A stretch of DNA of 64,000 nt from the NCBI GenBank assembly GCA_022605955.1, contig JAKCOZ010000001.1, forward strand, positions 78,604,520 through 78,668,519. Direction: 5' to 3'. Numbering within the stretch: position 1 is the first letter of the stretch; every line of letters begins with the position of its first letter. Below, one piece after another: positions 39,401-50,598 of this stretch. The notes under the pieces are model-generated. The model did no database searches. It was not told the DNA's origin and saw only the letters and a list, made by a program, of their open reading frames with translations. The stretch comes from Rallus limicola. Its lineage: Eukaryota; Chordata; Aves; Gruiformes; Rallidae. A program made the translations under genes and the position numbers.

Positions 39401-42400
39401 ATAATTCTGCTCAGTAGCTGCACTGGCAAGTTATGGACAAGCCACGACCAACTCAAACAACTGAAAATACAGGTTAGCACTTCATGACAACTTTACCCCC
39501 CTAGAAGAAATTTTAAAAGACCCAACCAAATAGCAGCAGATCAATAGCAGAATGATGATCTTGACAAGTGATATGGTATTTCAATCATTAGCAGCCGTGA
39601 AGATGGGACAGCATACAGCTGACCAGCTCTCACCCCACACACGTCACCGAATGCAGAAGGACATGTAAACTCCTCTGCTGGGCCAGTCCAGAGGCTGACT
39701 TTGACAGCCATTGGCTCAATGAAAAGCCTGAGAGATGGGTGATGATACGACTGCATCGCCAGGAAAACACTCTCCCAGCTGGCTGTTGCTTCAGCCTCCC
39801 ATGGCAGTTCATGAGTTAGGAGAGTTTTGTGATGATTTTCATCCGTGCTTTATGCAACCGCTCCCCTTGCAGCTGATCTCTGGCTGAGAGAGTTGGGGTT
39901 ATTCAGCCCAGAGAAGAGAAGGCTCCGGGGAGATCTTACAGTGGCCTTCAGTACCTGAAAGGGGACCTACAAGAAAGCTGGAGAGGGACCTTTCAGAAGG
40001 GCATGGAGTGACAGGATGAGGGGGAATGGTTTTAAGTTGGAAAGGGGTAGATTTAGACTGGCTCTTACGAACAAATTCTTCGCTACAAGGGTGGTGAGAC
40101 CCTGGCACAGGTTGCTCAGGGAGGTGGTGGCTGCTTCCTCCCCGGAGATGTTCAAGGCTGAACTGGATGGAGCCTTGAGCTGCCTGGCTTAGTAAGAGGT
40201 GTCCCTGCCCATGGCAGAGGGGTTGAACTCAATCATCTTTCAGACCCCTTCCATCCCAAACCATTCTATGACAAAACGGTACTTCCACATTGGAAGATTG
40301 ACAGTTCTTGTTCAGAACCCAACCCTTAACCGGGAAGCTCAGCTACACCACGAGGCACATCTGGTTTAGCTTTACCTGCTGAATCAAGTAGATACTGTAA
40401 CTGAGCTGCTGGCGCTGCAGGAAAGGATGAATATAGTAGAGAAGATGGTGAAGGTACTTCTCCTGGTTCCTGTAAGCCACAAGGATGGCTGATTTGTAGC
40501 GGGCCACGCAGTGAGGGGGCCTGTAGCGGCCACCAGACTGAACAAAAGGGTTCTTTTGGATGATCATTCTTTCACTAGGGAATGCCCTGAAGGTGATGGT
40601 TAACGGACCCACTGTAAAGAGAGACAGAAAAAGAAATAATGATAAAAAGATTGGTGATGTTTCTTAACCTTCATTCAAGTCTACCAGACCACATATGTTT
40701 ATTACTTAGGACACCTGCCCTGTCCCTGAAGAGTTAATGCCATATGGATGTGCCTACATAAATTCCATCACTGTCTCTGGTCACCTCCCCAGCAGGTGAC
40801 CTGCCAGAGAAGCATCCTTAGCGTTGGCATGGCTGGAAAGACTCACCAAGATTGTTCTTTCCTGGTATTGGCTCCCTGCTATGCAAGCAAACCTGCTGGT
40901 CTTGAGTCACCCAGACGGGATACCTGAATAAATGTATTCACTGTAAGAACAGCACTGGCACTTCATCAAGGTGAACTTTTGCTACCCATGCAGAAAAAGT
41001 CTCTAAGCCTCCTTCAGAGGAGGCTCAAGGACAAGGATGTGCAGAAGACCATCCAAGTAGGTATGGGGAGAAATAGCTTAAAGCCCAAATAGAAATGCTT
41101 TAGGAGAAGTTAGTGTTTTCATTAAAAAAACCAACCAAACAAAAAGTTCAATTTGATGTTATAACCTCATGCCACAAGGGCTGTAATTGCTCTATTATTT
41201 AATGATATACAGCACTTCGAAATTTTGGGAGAGGCAGATGACAGAGCGGAGAAGGAAGAGGAGAAAATGTTAAGTGTCTTCAGGCACAGGGTAGCAGAAG
41301 GAACTACACGTGGCAGTTCCCTCACTCAGCACCTCCATTTTAAATGCAAAACTTATCCAGCATGTTCTCCCAGTTTTTACCTAAAGTGCTGAATTATTAT
41401 TTTTTTTGTAATCTGAATTCTTCCATTCTTCAGGTGGAAGAAGCTTGACAAGTCACAAGTAAGACAGAATCCACATAAAGCCTCGATCCCCATTTTACTG
41501 CCAGTCTCATGCTGCAACGGCATGAACAAACAAAGTCCACAATAATTTAAATGCCTGTTCTCCTGGGGAGTGAGAAAAGGTTCCAGAACTAGCAGAATAG
41601 ATGGTTTTATGTACAAGTCTCAGTTTTGATGGTTTGCAACTACTATCAACTTTAAGGACAAAAGACACAAACGCAGAACAAGACTAAAATCTATTACTTA
41701 CATCAACCATGGTGAAACCTTGACCTAAATCACAATCAAAATCTGACAATTTCAAACGACACCTTTAAGTAGGACCAATAATTCTCTACAGGCCATGCTA
41801 CCGAAAGAGAAAACATTTTTTTGCTCCACAAGTGCTGTGAGGAAAGTCGTTGGGTTTTGGGTTGGTTTTGGGGTTTGGTTTGTTTGTTGGGGCTTTTTTT
41901 TAAATGGCTTTTTCTTTTCCTTCCAAGCTCGACTTGAAGCAGGTTTTCAGTATCTAAGTCAGACTCCTCCTTAAACCACTGGAATGAATTCTTCTCTCAA
42001 GAACTTCTGATAACAAAGCCTGAGAAAGAGCAAGTATTTCAGCCTGGTGTTTAGTAGGTTTCATTTGAGCAGGGAAAGGTACAGGTGCATCTTAAGTCTA
42101 ATTAAATAGTTAAGCAGATGTGTCCAGAAGATACTTTCTCCAGCCCTTCCTATGTTCAAGGTTCTGCTAAAATTCTAGCAAATAAAAAAAAAAAAGAAAG
42201 AAAAAAGAAACCCTGCATGCATTTACCCACATCCTGCTTCACTGACATGGAGGAAGCAGCATCCCTTCACAGGTTTTATTTTTTGTTGTTCTCTTATTTA
42301 GAGGGTTTTTTGGGGGGAACTAACAAGGCTTTGGGACTAACTTTGGCATAAAATCCAAGCTGCCCATTCCAAACTGGGAAACACTGTGCTAGCATGTGGA

Positions 42401-45400
42401 AGTTGGCATACCTGGTATTTCTGATGGGCCAGCCCATACTCGCTTTAAGTGTCTCCTCCTCCTCAAGGAACACACATGATGGCATTTCCTGAAGGCTGGT
42501 CTGAACAGCCCATTCCTCACACCGTCAGAGAGGTCTGGCCACTATGGATCCCACCTCACGGCTTTTGTTGTTTGAGTTTTGTCTGGTTTTAAGAGGAAAG
42601 CCTGAATTTCACTCCTCAGCAAGATGGTGCAGTGTTAAGTATCACTTCTCGTTCCTTCCCTAAGCACACATCGTATTCCCCTTCCCTAAACACAAGGGGA
42701 ATTTCTTTTTGACCATGTCATCCTCAATGGGAAGCCAGGGTACACTACTGTACCTTTGCACCTGAAACCAAAAAGATCCTGCTGCAGACCCCCAAGCCTA
42801 GGTCATGTGTACTGCTAAGGCTGTATGATGTTATTACCTACTTGGTGGCTGAGAGTTTCCTGTTCTGCCTTTCAGTCCCACCTTGTTTTTACCCTTTAGC
42901 TTTGCAGATATAAGAACTACCTGATTATCAGATCTTTTAACAAAAGCACCGTTAACTACTGATTGGATGACAACTGGAGCTTGCTAAAGAAATGCTATAT
43001 TCAGACCAGATTTCAACTACAGATCATTGCTCCAAGGAAAAAATAAGCTGTGCCCTCCCTTGAAGCGCTCAAGGCTGAGTTGGATGGGGCCTTGCACAGC
43101 CTGGTCTAGTGTCTCTGCCCATGGCAGGGGGTTTGGAGCTTGATGATGTTTAAGGTCCCTTCCAGCCCTAACCATTCCGTGATTCCATAATCCCTTTTGC
43201 TATCCCACAGAGGCAGGGTTCCATACCCTCCTGAATCATGAGGGTAACATCTGCATTTTTTCAGGTGTTTCAAGGTGTCACATTCTCCTGAGGTGCCCAG
43301 CTCTATACCTCAAACAACTCAGCAAGAAACTCAATCTAGTGTATGCCAAGGAAACACAGAAAACAAATTAATCTGTGACTTGCACCCCAAAACCTCTGGC
43401 TGCCCTGCGCTCCTTGGTTACAAGATAAATTCCGTCTCTCAGGTCTCCCTTCTGCCCAAAGGATAGTGCTCTGTAACCCAGTTAAATCCCAGATGGGAAC
43501 AGAGCAGTTGCAAGCTGCACCAAATGGGAAAATAAAACTCTCACTGCACAGCTTTGGGAAAGGAGGAAAAGGCCACCTTAGACATACGGGGAAGCACAGC
43601 ACCCCAATTCACACACAGTACAGAATCAACGCCCCGAAGCATCCAAGCCATTTCCCCACAGCCTGTTTCCAAAACTCCTTCCACACCTGTACCACCACAG
43701 GGAGATCATTTCAATAACACAGAACTTTAGTGAGTAGAGTAAATACCCCTGTGCTGCCAGCTGGTGCCAGCGACAGCAGGCTCCCTGCTTGCTTTACCCC
43801 CTAAGGCGACGCGTTTGACTGTCAGGGGGATCTACTGGTTTTGACCAGATCTATCCCACCTGAAGAAAAAAAGCTACATGACTTCTACCCCCCCCCCTTG
43901 CTACACATTTAGAGTTAACAGCTATAGTTACTTGAGTTCAGCCAGAAGAAGCAGGACTTTGTGAGCTAAACCAACGGGAACAGCAGCATGGGTGAATGGC
44001 TCAATGAGAAAGTGCAGCACCACACACCACGTCAAGAGATGCATTTGTGTAACTCTACAACTCTTTAAATGGAAGAAAAATAATAATAATTATAAAAAGT
44101 TGACCAACAGCCTTAATTTCAAGCAGCAGTTTCTAATGGCCGAACACAAGGCTGCTTCTCAGCATTACCCACCTTTTTACAGACTCTCTTTAAAGCCAAG
44201 AGAAGAAAGTCTAGTAGGAGACCATCCATTAAAAAACAGAGCAGGAGCCACTCATTACCACGACAGATGGTCACACTCATGAAAAGGTTATGACAGATGG
44301 GAGTGAAAGGGAGCAAATACTGTAAGAAGAGGTTGGAAAAAAATTCTTCCACAGCATGAGCAAATTATAAACAGCAGAGCTACGGACAGAACCTTCAATT
44401 ACTTAAGTCATCAAGGGCCAAACCAACTTGCTCTGGAAATACCATGCACAAAATCAGGTCTCTCAATTTTTTTAAAAAAAATCCTGAATCTTCCAGCATC
44501 AATCTTCTTCCTGGCAAGAGGAAGAGATGAACTGAAAGAAGTCGGATTTTGAATTTAAATGCTACTTTGGTAAGGTTGAATAAGCACAGTTATTAAATAT
44601 GAACACTTTGCTTTTTCCAAAAACAAAGGAGGATGAAACAGGCAACTCGTTACTTATGTAGAAGCTTCAGCCTTTAAAGGAACCTGAAAAATTTATTCAT
44701 AATACTAATGATGACACTATCTAATCTAGCAGAAAGTGCTTTTGAAGTTGTCAGTTGCAAAAGGTCCCATGGACACCACTAAGCATTAAAGACATTCGAA
44801 CAAGAATCTAGTTCCTCCAAGGCAATTGGAGATGTTTAGCAATTATATTTTAATTCTTACTCCACAGCCCTGGAAGAACCAAGATTCTGTAGATTCAGGA
44901 GGCAGGGGAGAGACAGATGAGCTGCAAGCCAATATTACATTCAAACGGCTACCGAAACAATCTACTCTACACACAAGTGGAAAAAGTGCTGCAGTTCATA
45001 AAGGCCCTGATGCAGAAACCATTTCAGGCATTTGGCATTCCTCCAGTTACTTTAACACGCTTTGGAGCGGACACAGTGACTTATTACCAGCTCTGAATCG
45101 GAGACTGAGTCCTCAAGAATTGATTTGAAATCTCATTTAATGGAGTTTACAAAATTAGCATTAAGAGGCATCATTCTCCCAGATACAATGCTTCCAAGAG
45201 AGATCAGTCCCACGAGGGGAGATAACCACCAATCAAGACATTTGTAAAGCATTTATATTCCTGTTCACACGTACCCATCACATACAACACAAAGGGCAAC
45301 CACCTTGCGGATCAGCATGCATTTCTTGGGTTAAAAAAACCTAAAAACACACACCACAACCCAACCACTGAGAAGAGGCTGGCATATAGTAATAGCAGAA

Positions 45401-47458
45401 GGAATAATTCACTTCTTATATTTAAAGGCAAATATCACTGAGTAAAAGTTACGCTGTAGCAGAGGACTCATTTTTCTTCAGCTGAATCCATATGAATGCT
45501 CCGAACAACTTGTGTTTCACAGCAACATTGCTCCAGATGCTCCACTCCCAATTTTTTTTTTACTAAGCAAAACTTCCACAAGTACTTTGCCTTGTATATT
45601 TTTTTTTCTCCTCAGTCAACTTACTGCTTGTTTCCGTCTATTATGTTTCCCTTTTTCATCTGAGGCACCAACCCCTTCTGTTCTGTGCACTCCCAGGAAC
45701 GGGCAGAAGAGGCCATAAAGAGATTTCACAGATCTAAGAGCTTTGATTACTGAAATTTTACTCCTCATCTGCTTCCTCCACAGACATTGCTACTCTTGCT
45801 TATCTGATGGTTTGTCAAGCAAGGTGCAGGGACATCTCTGCTGTGCTTTTCAAATTGAACAGTTAAGTTGGAAAGACGGAATCTTAGCTTCCCCCAAAAA
45901 GACTTGATGGGCTGTAGTGAGTGATGACCAGACTACACTAAGACAACTGGCACCTGTGCAAAAGGCTCAGTACTATCAGTATTTAAGCATTTGCATAGGA
46001 GGGCTGTTTCCAAGAGAAATGCAGAATCCTAATCCCCAAAGTTATCATACTGTTTCATCATACATATTGCATGTGTTTCACTGAACTTCAACAACAAAGG
46101 AAGAAAACTCTGATGAAGAACAAGGATCATAACAAAGACTGCATTCTAAAAAGGCTCATCCAAAGTGTCCCAGCAGTGCTCTCTAACCTCTGTAAGCAAC
46201 TTAACACAGGAGTAACCACAGCAACAACACTTGCACCTGTGAACTAAGGTCAGCCATTTGCTCTCACTGTGCTCTACCTGCAGTGACCAGCTTTCTTAGA
46301 ACGGCAGGGCAACTACTGGGTAGTGCTCCAAGACTAGTTACGTGCAAGATTTAGATATGCTGAAATCCATGCAGTACAGAGAACCAGAAAGGGTAGCTTA
46401 CCACACAGTACTCCAAGAAGCAGGCATCCCCAGAACAGCTGGAAGGGCATACTCACAGAACTCACCCATCCATCCACTCTTGGCTGGCTGAGCAGCATGG
46501 ATTTGTTACTACTACCAGAGATGCGCCACTTGACTACCAACTAACTTGCTTTATGCACTTGACTCTGTGTTTACCTAAAATGTCTCAACTGTTTTTGTAG
46601 TACAGTAGCCAGGTTAGTGCTGCCTCCAAGATCAGCTCCGATTTGGTCATAGCATAAATACAAACGAACCTGTGACCAGACCTTGAAGGAGAAGTTTCTA
46701 AGTCATAACAAAGGAGGGATAACAATCCCAGGCCAAAAAAGATCCCCGTAAAGAGCAAGGTGCCAAGCTACATTCTGATACAAAGCATATTTAAAGCCAA
46801 CTCAATCCATTTGTATTGGACAACATACAGGGTTGATAAAAGGCTGCGACAAAGCAATCGGGAGTCAGTGAGTCAGAGAGCAACACTCCACAGTTGCCAA
46901 AGTACCATTTCATACAGTAATGCCAAGAAATAAAAGTTTTACTGTATTACCAACAGCACACTGTTTTCACTCTTGCTCCACAACCCCTACATAGCCAAAT
47001 CCTTAATACTGGAAGTTTTTAGATCAGCAAAATACCTTTTTTTTTCCCCCCCCTTCTTCGTGTAACCAATAAAGGTAAGTTAATTAACACACAAAAGCGT
47101 TGTTAGTGCGAGTACTACACCGGTGTAACACTGAAAGGGGGAAAGTTTGAGGAGCACGGAGCGTTCGGCACGAACACACACCAGAGCAGGTACATTGAGC
47201 CACCTCCGGTTCGTACCTACCGAATATCGGTGACTGCGCGGAGCAGTAGGGCATAGTTTCCTCATTAGGCGCCCGGGTAAACAGGCTGAGGTTTGTATAC
47301 ACATCGTGAGTCTTTGAGTAATCCAGGACCTGATGCGAGTCGAAGAGCCCCCAAAACACGTTGGAAGGCCCCCCTCGGTACAGTATCAGGATAAACACTG
47401 CTTGGAAGACAAACAGAGACAGCAGAAAACAACGATTTTCGACGCGGGAGAGGGACAT
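33447..47458 (-). CDS. B4GALT3: Beta-1,4-galactosyltransferase 3-like protein, 344 aa, probable pseudoenzyme
   Basis: Minus-strand coding exons are 47458-47221, 40611-40376, 38864-38674, 38099-37977, 35227-35123 and 33588-33447. All introns are GT-AG and all phases fit, with no internal stop. Residues about 10-27 form a signal-anchor. The exon 3 sequence '[20 protein letters not shown]' and 'GFPN.YWG' in exon 4 point to B4GALT3 rather than B4GALT1, 2 or 4. Human B4GALT3 is 393 aa (from memory), and this protein lacks its C-terminal extension. Kept: the four fold cysteines, 'FNRAKLLN' and 'HDVD' (189-192). Changed relative to bovine B4GALT1: Trp314 to Ser253, catalytic Asp318 to Asn257, metal ligands Met344 to Val283 and His347 to Tyr286, Arg191 to Gln129, Pro187 to Ala125 and Tyr289 to Phe228. 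An intact frame with a disabled active site suggests a non-catalytic Golgi role or early decay. A solo LTR abuts its last exon. Confidence 0.9.
33611..34199 (-). mobile_element. Solo LTR copy B (589 bp) in the last intron of the B4GALT3-like gene
   Basis: Same family and orientation as copy A at 22477-23064, with differences at only a few percent of positions by eye. It has a perfect 5-bp target duplication CCTTC (33606-33610 and 34200-34204). It is in sense with the host gene, and its 3' end lies 22 nt from the splice acceptor of the terminal exon. Confidence 0.88.
34256..34271. repeat. Run of 16 G
   Basis: Uninterrupted poly(G) on the plus strand, in the last intron of the B4GALT3-like gene. 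On the transcribed RNA it appears as poly(C). Length is likely to vary and to be error-prone in sequencing. Confidence 0.9.
35228..37976. other. Intron 4 of the B4GALT3-like gene
   Basis: No coding exon, interspersed repeat or RNA gene was recognised. The only low-complexity feature is a mixed G/A run near 37448-37466. Confidence 0.55.
39875..40272 (+). mobile_element. CR1 LINE 3' fragment in intron 2 of the B4GALT3-like gene
   Basis: 'ttcagcccagagaagagaaggctc', 'accctggcacaggttgctcaggg' and the end 'ccttccatcccaaaccattctatgac' follow the CR1 3' consensus pattern. It is antisense to the host gene and stops about 100 bp short of exon 2. Confidence 0.85.
43058..43192 (+). mobile_element. Short CR1 LINE 3' tail in intron 1 of the B4GALT3-like gene
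   Basis: 'ggctgagttggatggggcc', 'ccatggcagggggtttggagc' and 'ccttccagccctaaccattc' followed by 'cgtgattcc' form a heavily truncated CR1 end, antisense to the gene. Confidence 0.8.
43193..47220. other. Distal intron 1 of the B4GALT3-like gene
   Basis: No extra exon or repeat family recognised. Several A or T runs and C runs (43890-43898, 47040-47058) are present. A short T-rich/C-rich tract lies about 160 nt downstream of the exon 1 splice donor at 47220. Confidence 0.5.
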
Positions 47459-47463
47459 AGCGT

Positions 47464-47472
47464 TTAGCCCAT
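47464..47472 (-). promoter_or_regulatory. Minimal upstream ORF (ATG-GGC-TAA)
   Basis: On the minus strand an ATG in an optimal context (A at -3, G at +4) is followed by one codon and a stop. It ends 5 nt before the start codon of the B4GALT3-like gene, whose own context is good at -3 (G) but has T at +4. Confidence 0.5.
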
Positions 47473-48079
47473 GCTCTGGTGCCAGGCGGGGTGAGGGGCT
47501 GAGCTGCCTTCCACGAGCTGCCGTCCCACGCTCGGGGCTACATCGCCGCGCAGGGAATCTTCCTCCTCCTCTTCCTCCTCCTCAAACTTTCCGAGGCGGC
47601 AGCTTGCTCTTCCAGGTTTGAGCCAAGCCGCCCCCTCCCGCGGGCTGAAGGAGAGGCAAGAGCTGGCCGAGCCTACCCACGGCAGAAGAACCAGGGGGAC
47701 GGCGGCACCCCGGCCCGCCAGGCAGCAGCACGGGGGGAGCGGCCGCCCTCCCGCGTCCTTACGCCTTCTCCCGTGGGACGGGCTCTCTGAGGCGAAGGCA
47801 ACGGCGGGAAATACGCCCGGCAGACTCAGGGAGAAAACCGCTCGCACGGCCGGGGTCAAAGCGGCACACGGACGGGGCGGAGGAAGGCCGGGCTGCCGAG
47901 AGGCTCCGTGGGGGGGGTTACAGCCCGGCCTACTCCGCTCCGCCCCATCCCAGGGTGAGGAAGCGAGCGCCCTCGCCCCGGGGCCCAGCCGCCGCTTCCG
48001 TCCCACCCTCACGCAGCCGCCCCCGCCGCCGTTCGCATGCGGAGGAGCCCAGGCGCATCCCCTCCCGCCTTCAGGGCAG

Positions 48080-48099
48080 ACTACAACTCCCAGCATGCA
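48080..48099 (+). promoter_or_regulatory. ZNF143/STAF-type binding site
   Basis: 'ACTACAACTCCCAGCATGCA' matches the known ZNF143 (SBS) motif, whose core is ACTACAATTCCCAGAATGC, with few differences. It lies inside the CpG island. Confidence 0.7.
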
Positions 48100-48145
48100 A
48101 AGCGGGATAGGACGAGCGCGGGCATAGGGCGGTGCCTCCGTGCGC

Positions 48146-48161
48146 TGCTGGGAAATGTAGT
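48146..48161 (-). promoter_or_regulatory. Second ZNF143/STAF-type site, opposite strand
   Basis: On the minus strand it reads 'ACTACATTTCCCAGCA', a close match to the core ZNF143 motif. It faces the site at 48080-48099 across 46 bp. Confidence 0.6.
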
Positions 48162-48440
48162 TCCTGGGCTCCCACAGCGTCCGCCGCCATAAAGCCAGCT
48201 GCTGGCGTGGCCGCCGGGTGACGGCGCTGTGGGGCGGAGGGGTGGCTGCGGAGCTGCCCCGCGGCTCTGCTCCTTTGCCGGCCCGGGGCGTTACTCCGAA
48301 CGGCGTGTTGCCCTGAGAGGAGAGAATACACTTGTGTCTCCTCGCGCCTGAAGGGAGCACAGCGGCGTAGCGTCCAGCTGCTGTCATGACCACGAGCACC
48401 CGCGCAAATTTGGCTTTCACGCCCGCCCCTTTATTGGTTG

Positions 48441-49791
48441 GTTCCTTAATGAGACGGGGCGTGCGGGACTGTGCTGCCAGTCTGTCTGCCTGCCTTCCTA
48501 ACGGATGCTTCACGTGCTGCCCAGCTTTGCTGACGTTTGGCATGGGAGAAGCTGGGGTACAGATACGAAATCCTCACGGGGCATCCATCAGGGAAAGGTC
48601 AGCGGGTGGCTTTGTATTGAGGCGAGGCATCTGAAGGCAGTCTGTGCCTGCGAGGTGGGGCAGGCACCCTCTGCCCAACCTCCTGACCCACTCCAAGCTG
48701 TAGCAGCCAGCTCCCATGTGCTGGCACGTCAGCATGGCCCTGCTCCAGGTGAAGCACATTCTGCTGTTTGCCCTCCAGACAGGGTGGCATGGGAAAAAGA
48801 GGCAGGGGGAGAGGGTGGTAGGGTTTATACAGGGAGCTGGGGGTACCTGTGTATCACAGCTGGGCTAAGATGTAGGGGATATGTCTATAGGGACACTCAA
48901 CTGTGCAGGACAAGCCATTATTAACTTCCCATGGATTGCTTAGGGCCTACATGTAATTTGTCATTGTTCCACATTTAATTTTAAATGAATTGGGTTTAAA
49001 AATAAAAAACGTGTTTTGCATTCCTTTTGCCTGGGCAAAGCCTTGCTTTACTGAAAACCACCCAGTGCTGCTCCTGCAAAGACTGCGTCTCTTGCACGCT
49101 GGCGTGCATCTCCGGCATTTACGTTCTCCCTGTGCCATCTCCTCTGTGACCGCAGCAAACCCACCCTTCTGGCCTGCCCCCTCTGTAAAACAAAGTAACT
49201 GCTCTGCTGAAAGCCGCTGCAAGTACAATACCACAGACAGAAGAATACTAATCTCTGCATCAGCCATGAAGCAAACAGGGGCACCAAGGTTTTTGTGGTA
49301 TTGCCTGGGGTAGCAGACAGCAGTTGTTCTAGAGCCTGGTAGTACTTTATGCTTTGCTTGATATCCTCCCTTTGGCCGCAGTAGGAAATTGCCATGTGGG
49401 AATAACTTGGGCAAGGCCTCTCTGCCTCCATCTGTCTTGCAGAAGGGAGAAGCCCTGGGTCCACTGGAACTGTCCTGCACCGGCAGCCCTGCTAGGTTCC
49501 TGTCAGTCTGGGTTTAGTTGCAAAAACTGTCACCCTGTGTCAGTGCCTGAGCATAAGAAGCAGGTCAGCTGGAAAGGCAACAGCCTACCCCCATCTCTAT
49601 TTTCACCTGTGTGTATATATGCTCTTAAGACTGTAAGACTAACACACAGGTAGCCAGATGAACTGCCACAGAGGAGCCAAACAGCACCTCAGGAGCCTTC
49701 CAAAACCAAATGCAGTTCCTTTTATTCCCCTTCAGCCATCATCACCAAAATGGGTGAATCAGGAACCACCATGAGCCTTTTTCTCACAAGA
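48441..49791. other. Unassigned stretch beside the CpG island
   Basis: Overlapping short open frames exist on both strands, but none has a recognisable domain or a convincing exon layout. I see no repeat family here. A plus-strand transcript from the CpG island could start in this stretch, but the sequence does not prove it. Confidence 0.4.
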
Positions 49792-50425
49792 GATCATAGA
49801 ATCATAGAATCGCCTGGGTTGGAGGAGACCCTTTAGATCATCGAGTCTAACCGTGATTAGTCCACCTCTAGATCATGGCCTGAAGGACATTTACACATCT
49901 TTTAAATACCTCCAGGGATGGTGACTCCACCATATCCCTGGGCAGCCTATTCCAATGTTTGACAACCCTTTCAGTAAAGAAATTCTTCCTGCTATCTAAC
50001 CTAAATCTCCCCTGGTGCAATTTCAAGCCATTCCCTCTTGTTCTATCGCTTGTCACCGGAGAGAAGAGACCAATCCCCACCTCTCTCTGCAACCTTGCAG
50101 GTAGTTGTAGGGACTGATAAGGTCTCCCCTCAGTCTCAAGACTAAGAAGCCCCAGCTCCCTCAGCCAATCCTCACATGACTTGTGCTCCACACCATTCAC
50201 CAGCTTCGTTGCTCTCCTCTGGATGTGCTCCAGCATCTCAACATCCTTCCTGTAGTGAGGGGCTCAAAACAGAACACAGTACTCAAGGCACGGCATCACC
50301 AGAGCTGAGTATAACAAGTGGTGACTTCCCTACTCTTACTGGTTACACTATTCCTGATACAGGCCAGGATGCTGTGGAACTTCTTGGCCATCTGGGCACA
50401 CTGCCGGCTCATGTTCAGCCAGCTG
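49792..50425 (-). mobile_element. CR1 LINE fragment with ORF2 C-terminus
   Basis: The plus strand begins 'gatcatagaatcatagaatc', the reverse of the CR1 terminal repeat. The minus frame at 50236-49868 is open for 122 codons. It shows the CR1 ORF2 tail ('HIQRRATKLVNGVEH', 'DRTRGNGLKLHQGRFRL', 'KHWNRLPRDMVESPSLEVFK'). It is the best preserved CR1 in the window, but 5'-truncated and so immobile. Confidence 0.92.
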
Positions 50426-50580
50426 TCGATTAAAGATCAAGCAGACTGGGGGGAGGAATACAGATCCAAACTTCATGGCGTCAGCAGGTCCAAGCCTTTT
50501 CAAGGTCCTGGTGCTCCTGTTTTAAACAGAAAGCTAGGGTGTGATTTGAATTAAAAATGAATTGGATTGCTTAAATGCAG

Positions 50581-50598
50581 CAACAACAACAACAACAA
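50581..50598. repeat. (CAA)n microsatellite
   Basis: Six CAA units followed by an A run. Non-coding. Confidence 0.9.

Larger units (their letters stand above)
47470..48440 (-). promoter_or_regulatory. CpG-island promoter of the B4GALT3-like gene
   Basis: This kilobase is very rich in GC and CpG, unlike everything else in the window, and ends at the start codon at 47458. It has GC boxes, a CCAAT box on the minus strand near 48433 ('ccaaccaata' in that direction), an NRF1-like 'tcgcatgcgg' near 48033, and two ZNF143-type sites at 48080 and 48146. A TCC/GGA tract lies at 47560-47583. The transcription start is not fixed. CpG islands with such sites often fire in both directions, but no plus-strand gene was recognised. 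Confidence 0.7.

Noticed and set aside
47464..48543. 359-codon minus-strand open frame upstream of the B4GALT3-like start
   Set aside because: It lies in a CpG island where stop codons are rare. It is Arg/Pro/Ala/Gly-rich with no domain, and the plus strand is equally open (47618-48127). Treated as a composition effect.
49048..49480. Overlapping 138- and 177-codon minus-strand frames
   Set aside because: Cys-, Arg- and Gln-rich text without domain, start context or exon boundaries. The plus strand has an equal frame (48990-49313).
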